Part shown: piece by piece, positions 58,701 to 64,000 of the stretch | How the letters are laid out: every line of letters begins with the position of its first letter | Position numbering within the stretch: the first letter of the stretch is position 1 | Assembly: GCF_963678635.1 (NCBI RefSeq) | Contig: NC_087064.1 | Span: forward strand, 34,572,369 to 34,636,368 | Origin: Symsagittifera roscoffensis | Lineage: Eukaryota > Xenacoelomorpha > Acoela > Convolutidae | Direction of reading: 5' to 3' | DNA: 64,000 bases | Program-made: the position numbers and the translations under genes | The notes under the pieces: model-generated | What the model was told of the DNA's origin: nothing | Databases searched by the model: none | The model's input: the letters and a program-made list of their open reading frames with translations, nothing else

Positions 58701-61700
58701 TTCTACCTCGACTGTCATTAATATTCGAACGTATTCTTTTTAATCATATGTATCCCTTTGTCAAACAAAAATTATAGATTGTTAGCATGGTTTCAGGACT
58801 CGACGTTCAACTATCGCCCAACTAATTGCCTATTTAGACAAAATATATATGGATTTGGACAACGGCAACAACCACATTGCGGTTTATTTTGATTTTCAGA
58901 AAGAGTTTGATAAGTGCCCCATCACTTATTAATAAACAAACTGCGCAATTTCGGCTTCGATGAAGACTATGTTTCTTTGTTCAAAAGCTACCTACAGGGA
59001 AGATATCAGAAAGTTGAAGTTAATGGGGTCTGGTCCAGTGCTATCATCGTTACCAGTGGAATCCCACAGGGAAGTGTGCTTGGTCCATTACTATTTGTTA
59101 TTTTCATCAACGATTTGCCTGGTACCTGTTTATATTCAAGTTGCTTCATTTTCGCCGATGATAGTAAGCTATTGAACAGTGATCCAAATCTCCTGCAAGT
59201 TGACATAAACAACTTTATTGAGTGGACTAAATCAAATCTCATGTCCTTGAATGAAAATAAATGCAAACTTTTTTTTCTCTCTCAGCGAATGGAAAACGAA
59301 GTTAGTCTTTTCCTTGAAGACGTAGGAATAGAAGCTGCACTGTGTGTAAAGTATCTGGGAGTACACATATCTAGCAATGTATCATAGCGCACACACATCA
59401 TTATAAAAAACGGAAAAGCGAAGCAAGTGTACCATCAAATTAAACTGAACATCCCATACTCTGCTCCTAGTAAAACTAAACTAAATCTATACAACTCATG
59501 TATTCTATCCATTTTATTCTATGGGTCAGAGGTTTGGGACGCTGACGTTACGAAGTTCCGCAAACTTGAACGCCTACAATGGAAATGTCTGAAATGGGCT
59601 TGCTGGAGTTTGGCAACATCCTCTTCTTCCATTTTAGTTTATCATCATGTTTTATCTATATGCTATCGTCATCAACTCTAAGATCTTCTTTTCTTCAACA
59701 AACTGCTAAACGGAGAAATGGATATGGATCCGTTCGACTATGTGAAGTACGAAAATGAGAATTCCGGTCTAAGAAGTGCATCAACTCCTATTTTCTCGAT
59801 TACAAAAACCTCAAAGAAACGCACGGATAGTTCATTCTTTATTCGTGTTGTCCGAATGTCGAACCTTCTTATCAAGCAAAAAATTGACATTTGTTGCCAA
59901 ACCCAAACATTTCAAAAAACTATCACTAACTTCTTTGTCAACAGGGCAGTTTCCAAATTCTGTTTTTCAAGATCCTGTACTTGGTTTCTAGCTCTTGCTT
60001 GATTTATGTGATTTGAAACTACTTATTTGTAAACATCCTCTGTTATAGTTGTATTTGTAACCTTTTATAAAAAGGAATTGATGTCTATTTTGTTGTTGTT
60101 GCTCTAAGTTCACAGAGCTGCTATCCATGAGGGCTGCCGAATAAATCTCCCTCATACCGTTTACAGCTGAATTATCGCCGCAGAGAAAATGTGCTGTCTG
60201 AAGCGCAATAGTACAAATATCTGGTTTTGGAGTAGATCTGACTCACATCAAACTTCTGTTATTCGGCCCACTGCACTCTGACAACTTTCGCCAACTGCGC
60301 ACTGTGACGACTTTCGGCCAACTGAATCAATGGGCACTCGGCCAATTGGGTATACGCACTCGACATTCGACCAACGGGGTATAAGCACTAGTCCAACTGG
60401 GTATAAGCACTAGTCCAACTGGGTAGAAGCGCTTCCGGTTATCTTCATTCGACCACTTGAGTGGCCTCATTCTGACAATTGGTCCCTAGTCCAACTGGGC
60501 ATAAGCGCTTTCGTAATTCGGACAATTTCGCTACTCGACAACTGGGTAAAAGCACTTTCGGTATTCGACACTCGCTCAATTGGGTATGAGCACTTTCGGT
60601 ACTCGCGACTCTGACAACTGGATATAAGCACTTGTCCCTTGCGAAAAATATGGTCACTCCAATCTCCAAAACCGTAAAAATAATTGACATCAGACACTTT
60701 CATTATAGTATTTCTTCTGTAAATAACTCTATAAACGGATAAATTTGGGTTTTTTCCATCGATCATACTATCAACAATTTAAAGCTTAAAACTCAGAGCA
60801 CGTTTTTTGTCAAAACACTGGTATTTGTTCTTTAGAGGTCAAGTTTGAACCGAGCTACAGAGAAAAACGGGTCAAATAGGGCTCTAGCCCTTGTTTCGTA
60901 TTTTAGTCCAATCAAATTATGCGTGTCTTTGTTTCATTCTTTTTTATCACACTTATACCAAAAGGCATAATATGCCTTGAAATATAAAACTTTCGGAATC
61001 TGCAGGAATCAAGCCCCAACCTGGAAATTCTGAGTCTCCCGTCCTCGCATTAATAAAAACACAAGCCACCAATAAGGCGGATAAACACATGGTATTTAAG
61101 TGCCAATGCTATGCAACAAGAACGCCATCAAAAGGAGCTCTTTTATTAGCGAGTCGGATTAGAAAAAAAGAAGATTCGTAATACAACACAACGCTCGCTA
61201 GATGTCGCCGTTTAAATAAAGGAAACTATTACAATTGTAGGCTTCATAAACTTATTTTTAAAAACTATCTATCTAACCTGTATAACTGATAGGACCCTTC
61301 TGAACTGCTTGGCGGGTATGGTATGCACCTCATCTAAGAGCAGCAGCCCCCATTCCATCGACTGCAGGTGTTTCATCATCTGCTCCGCCTCCCACGATCT
61401 CCTACCCTGATAGGCTATCATAGTATAAGTACTAACACACACAGACGCTCCTTGAGGCTTGTCCTTCGAGTCGGAAGTAAATCTGGAACAAAACAAACAT
61501 AGCTAGCATAAAATTCAAACAGAGTCAGTAAACTCACTGAGACGGAAAAAAAAAACAATTGACTCCTCAAAAAAATTTCTCAATTTGAATTTGAAGAATA
61601 TTTCATGATAGACAAATTTTTCAAAAAAAAACTTTTAGAGAGAACTGGGTTACTAGGCAAATTTTTTACGCTGGAAAATCTAAAAACTAAAATGCACATT

Positions 61701-63305
61701 CGAAAGCGTAACTCATTCACGTAAATTTGAGTAATTAATTTTTCCTGAAAAAAATATGACCTCAATAGGGAAGGTAATTTGCTTTCATTTTAGGAAATGA
61801 AATGATTGAACTTAGTCAAATCGCCGAGAAAATTCAAATTCCATAGGGATAACCCTAAACTTTTTCCAGAAATAAAATAGACGACCTCAAAAAACTCAAA
61901 TTATTTTCTTTATCCAGTTTGTTCATTGACACCTAACCAGATATCGATTTGTAAACAAAAACATGGTTTAAGGGTAACCGAAGTATATACCCAATTGAGC
62001 CTGCTGTTTAATTACATTGGTTTTTGAGCTTTTAAAATTATCTACTAAAAGCTCAATTTCAATTTTCATGATAGGAAACGGATTTCAAGCGAAACTTGAT
62101 TTGCATTATTACCTACAAACGGAAGCATCGTCAGCAGTAGACCACAGTTTGAACTGCTGTTTCCATTGATCTACACTGACACTACTTGTACACAAAACCA
62201 AACAGCGTTTTCTTACAGTACATGCCGCTGTAACTCCCACAAGTGTCTTTCCTGCACCACAGGGCAGGACGATGATTCCCGACCGAGCACGACCGTTTCC
62301 AAACATTTTACGCAGGCTTTTTTCTTGGTAAGGCCTCAAAGTTGTATTGCTTTTCAAATCCATTAAAACATCTGGATTTCGCGTATCATTTTTGAAATCG
62401 TACTCCGCGAGTAAGGGGCAATCGAGTTCAATGCAACGTTTCTGCAAAACTTCGAGATGCTTTGGATCTATTTCGAATGAAACAACATTGGCTTCGTCGT
62501 CTTCTTGGTCCATTTTTTCATAGAAATTTGAAATATCTTCTGGCACTTCATTGCTACCTGTTTCCATGTTTTGAAAATCATCTACCTTCGAATTAAATTT
62601 TGATATGGTATTGGTGGGTTGTAACTTCTCTGGCACGGAAATATTGTCGGTCTCTTCAGACTCAATTCTAGTTCCCGCTATGACCGAATCTTTTAGTAGT
62701 TTTTGTATCACTTCAGAGTGAGTACTCTCAATATAATATTTATTGTATTTTAAGACCAGTTTGACTTTGCCATAGCTTAAAGTACATGCTTTGATGAACT
62801 CAATTATTTCTTCAGGCAGCGAGGTTTTACATAAACGACGTAAATACTCTATAATATCTTCGGTTTTAAGACCAACAGAAACCGCCGCATAAAGCGAATA
62901 AGCCGTTAGTTTGTATTCGTGAATTAGCTTCGGTCTACTAAGTGGCTCTGCGATGGCGATTAAAAAATCTTGTGCATGTCTGAAGACAGGGCTGAATGAT
63001 TCAAGAAAAATGTGTCCATTTGGAGCAATGTACAAGGATCTATACTTGTGGTCTGGTTTTAACGACAAAAGTTTCCGATAGTCCTTTGCTCCATACTCAT
63101 CCTCTTCTCCTGCATCTTTAGTCCCTTTGCTAGCGCACTTTGGCAACAATGCTTTCGACACATCATCTTCATAAATGAAGGCGTCAGCATCCGGATCCTC
63201 TTTTGTTGCAGCTGCTACAAAATCTGAGTCGGAATCCGACTCATATCTCCGCTTTTTGGACTTTTTTGCCTTCTTTGAGCCTGTATGCTTCCGTTTGTCA
63301 GGCAT
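52512..63305 (-). CDS. ERCC3: XPB/ERCC3, TFIIH DNA translocase-helicase
   Basis: Join on the minus strand 63305-62113, 61482-61278, 53814-53047, 52724-52512, 793 codons including stop, near the usual metazoan length. Phases agree at every junction. N-terminus is a basic nuclear-signal-like K/R cluster followed by acidic Ser/Asp; the damage-recognition and N-terminal domains precede Walker A GAGKT at about residue 350. DEVH is at 448-451, the XPB-specific R-E-D at 479-481, and the second helicase lobe has the [15 protein letters not shown]-like motif VI (here [16 protein letters not shown]). XPB drives promoter opening and nucleotide excision repair within TFIIH. This intact model uses the distal copy of a tandem duplication; the proximal copy has a nonsense codon, so splicing must skip it for a full product. 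Confidence 0.95.
53047..53814 (-). CDS. ERCC3: XPB, helicase lobe exon (distal, intact copy)
   Basis: 256 codons from [16 protein letters not shown] to EEQHQLLQQ. Carries R-E-D, motifs IV-VI with [17 protein letters not shown] and [14 protein letters not shown]. Reads through without stops. Confidence 0.95.
54590..54665 (-). repeat. tRNA-like SINE head in the duplicated unit
   Basis: The minus strand shows cataggctagcg-type start and caggttcgaatcccc, a good B box. Repeated at 57457-57532 by the tandem duplication. The lack of a complete cloverleaf argues against a functional tRNA. Confidence 0.5.
54722..54879 (-). pseudogene. BEL/Pao integrase tail fragment, distal copy
   Basis: Minus-strand reading includes [15 protein letters not shown] and a stop. 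It is cut off at the tandem junction, whereas the proximal copy at 57588 continues into more integrase sequence. Confidence 0.65.
55379..55591 (-). CDS. ERCC3: XPB, last exon (proximal copy)
   Basis: Sequence identical to the distal last exon, with the same acceptor. If spliced from an intact lobe exon it would give the normal C-terminus, but its partner exon in this copy has a stop. Confidence 0.75.
   Translation of the reverse strand: MIAASDLDAEEEQVVDPGGQSGGTSAKGGSSSHTKTIKSSMASLSGADDMYYTEFKKPNTKVHPLFKRFR
55914..56681 (-). pseudogene. ERCC3: XPB helicase lobe exon, proximal copy with nonsense codon
   Basis: Same borders as the distal exon. A single G-to-A on the plus strand at 56288 turns a glutamine codon (residue about 598) into TAG. 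A product made from this exon would lack motifs V and VI. The other change noticed inside it is synonymous. Either this copy is a pseudo-exon or the base is a variant or error. Confidence 0.88.
57588..58400 (-). pseudogene. BEL/Pao retroelement integrase relic
   Basis: Read on the minus strand: a zinc-type [14 protein letters not shown] followed by a [13 protein letters not shown] core start, decayed sequence, then [20 protein letters not shown] and [13 protein letters not shown], the C-terminal domain typical of BEL/Pao integrases, ending at a stop. The middle has frame breaks. Not part of the gypsy element. Confidence 0.68.
58600..60100 (+). mobile_element. non-LTR retrotransposon (Jockey/CR1-like) fragment
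   Basis: Reverse-transcriptase blocks in order: [11 protein letters not shown] and NYRPISILP at 58630-58710, [20 protein letters not shown] at 59060-59120, IFADDSKLL with catalytic FADD at about 59150, then [22 protein letters not shown] and a C-terminal tail to about 60000. Several frameshifts and stops break it, notably near 58780, 58913 and 59385. 5'-truncated as usual for LINEs. Inactive. Confidence 0.85.
60260..60640 (+). repeat. minisatellite, unit about 20-30 bp
   Basis: Repeats of ccaactgggtataagcacta with variants (ggcataagcg, gggtagaagcg, tggatataagc) and ttcggta/ctcg spacers, at least ten degenerate units. Confidence 0.85.
60950..61210 (-). repeat. SINE-like copy
   Basis: Minus-strand B-box-like ttggggcttgattcctgc near 61010 and the shared right border gcgagtcggattagaaaaaa with cgctcgctag at the end. 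Confidence 0.45.
61278..61482 (-). CDS. ERCC3: XPB, DEVH exon
   Basis: Acceptor gttccag, donor GTTAGA. Encodes [11 protein letters not shown] through the [15 protein letters not shown] motif II region. Phase 2 in, phase 0 out. Confidence 0.95.
61483..62112 (-). other. XPB intron 1
   Basis: 630 bp, AT-rich, GT at 62112-62111 and AG at 61484-61483. Nothing else seen. Confidence 0.7.
62113..63305 (-). CDS. ERCC3: XPB, first coding exon
   Basis: Starts [20 protein letters not shown], a likely bipartite nuclear signal, and runs through the N-terminal and damage-recognition domains to Walker A and the QWKQQFKLW segment. The ATG at 63305 is the first in frame. Donor GTAATA at 62112. Confidence 0.93.
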
Positions 63306-63781
63306 ATTTGAATTAAGTCAATTTACCCAATTTTTTTAAATCAATTCTGACTGAAAAAAAATTGACTCATTTAAACTCTTCAGCATTAAGTTTTCAGCAA
63401 AAAGTAAATTCTAACAAGGGGGCTTCCGTTTAGGTACGGTCGTGCACCAGCTAGATAGGGCCCATACCACATTATGTAAATACATCAACAAACAATATTG
63501 CAGGAATTAGTTCAAGTCAGCATTTAATGCATTGTCATTAAAAGTATTTACTTCAACCGTCCCTCCTCTACAACAGCACTTATTGAATTGTCTTATTAAA
63601 TAGATTTTTCTTAATAATTAGAAAATAATAATAAGATTTTTCTTAATTTTCTTAATAATACTACTACTAATAGTTTCATTAAGCAAAAATAATGAGAACA
63701 GATAAGATTATACAAAAATTACCACATTACATTTTAGCCCCCAATAAGTAAACAAATTGATAACCCCATTTGCAGACGACC
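63306..63781. other. region 5' of XPB
   Basis: About 475 bp, AT-rich, with ataat repeats near 63620-63680. It should hold the XPB promoter and 5' UTR, but no element can be assigned. Confidence 0.5.
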
Positions 63782-64000
63782 TGGAGTGTTCTCGGCCCAC
63801 TTCTGTTTATTTTATTTATAAATGATATGACCGATGATGTGTTAAATAGTGAATTTTATCTATTTGCAGACGACCTGAAGATTAAAAGCTCATCTGCTCC
63901 ATCATTAGTTCAAAAAGATATCGATTCTCTTTTTAATTGGTCAACTAACAATCACTTACAGTTTCATTCTGCCAAATGTAAAGTTCTGAACTTTGGTGGT
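63782..64000 (+). mobile_element. LINE reverse-transcriptase fragment, cut by the window end
   Basis: Translates as VLGPLLFILFINDM, LFADDLKIKSSSAPS and SAKCKVLNFGG, the LGPLLF and FADD motifs of Jockey/CR1-type RT. Open to the window edge. Different in sequence from the LINE at 58600. Confidence 0.8.

Larger units (their letters stand above)
56682..61277 (-). other. XPB intron 2, mobile-element-rich
   Basis: Contains the SINE-like copy at 57457-57532, a BEL/Pao relic, a LINE, a minisatellite and a further SINE copy, listed separately. No additional XPB exon found. Confidence 0.6.

Noticed and set aside
60260-60640. CRISPR-like array
   Set aside because: Units are degenerate and contiguous without constant-length unique spacers, in an animal intron; it is a minisatellite.

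Overview
The window is nuclear DNA of an animal, most likely an AT-rich invertebrate. Genes are split into exons with canonical GT/AG borders and consistent phases. Introns run from about 0.3 to 23 kb and are packed with degenerate LINEs, tRNA-derived SINEs, foldback elements and LTR elements. The animal lineage cannot be named from the sequence alone.

Three host genes are supported. (1) Plus strand, 167-33510: at least six exons of a JmjC/cupin-8 Fe(II)/2-oxoglutarate oxygenase whose last exon ends in RDEL, an ER-retention-like tail. A decayed copy of its 3' exons lies just downstream. (2) Minus strand, 51764-41072: six phase-matched exons of a bHLH-PAS factor of the ARNT/cycle family (bHLH, PAS-A, start of PAS-B); the 3' exons were not found. 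(3) Minus strand, 63305-52512: XPB/ERCC3, the TFIIH translocase, about 792 residues. Its last two exons lie in a 2,867-bp tandem duplication, and the copy met first by transcription carries a nonsense codon.

The dominant object is a 19.7-kb LTR retroelement (9320-29019) inside the fourth intron of the JmjC gene, 24 nt past a splice donor and in the gene's own orientation. It has 410-bp LTRs differing at only three sites, TG...CA ends and a 4-bp ATAC target duplication. It encodes Gag, protease, reverse transcriptase, RNase H and a D,D35E integrase of Ty3/gypsy type. It also has two uncharacterised leader ORFs, two ATGA-linked small membrane ORFs, a Pro-rich ORF, an Env-like glycoprotein and two further unrecognised ORFs. 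Gag is internally duplicated and several frames are broken, so this copy looks defective though young. The size and the set of extra ORFs make it the most unusual part of the window.

Other notable structures are a Tc1/mariner-type foldback MITE ending 15 nt before the exon that the retroelement follows, a 223-bp palindrome, a repeat family with hairpins near its ends (definable by an empty-site comparison), a BEL/Pao integrase relic cut by the XPB duplication breakpoint, and at least three LINE fragments.
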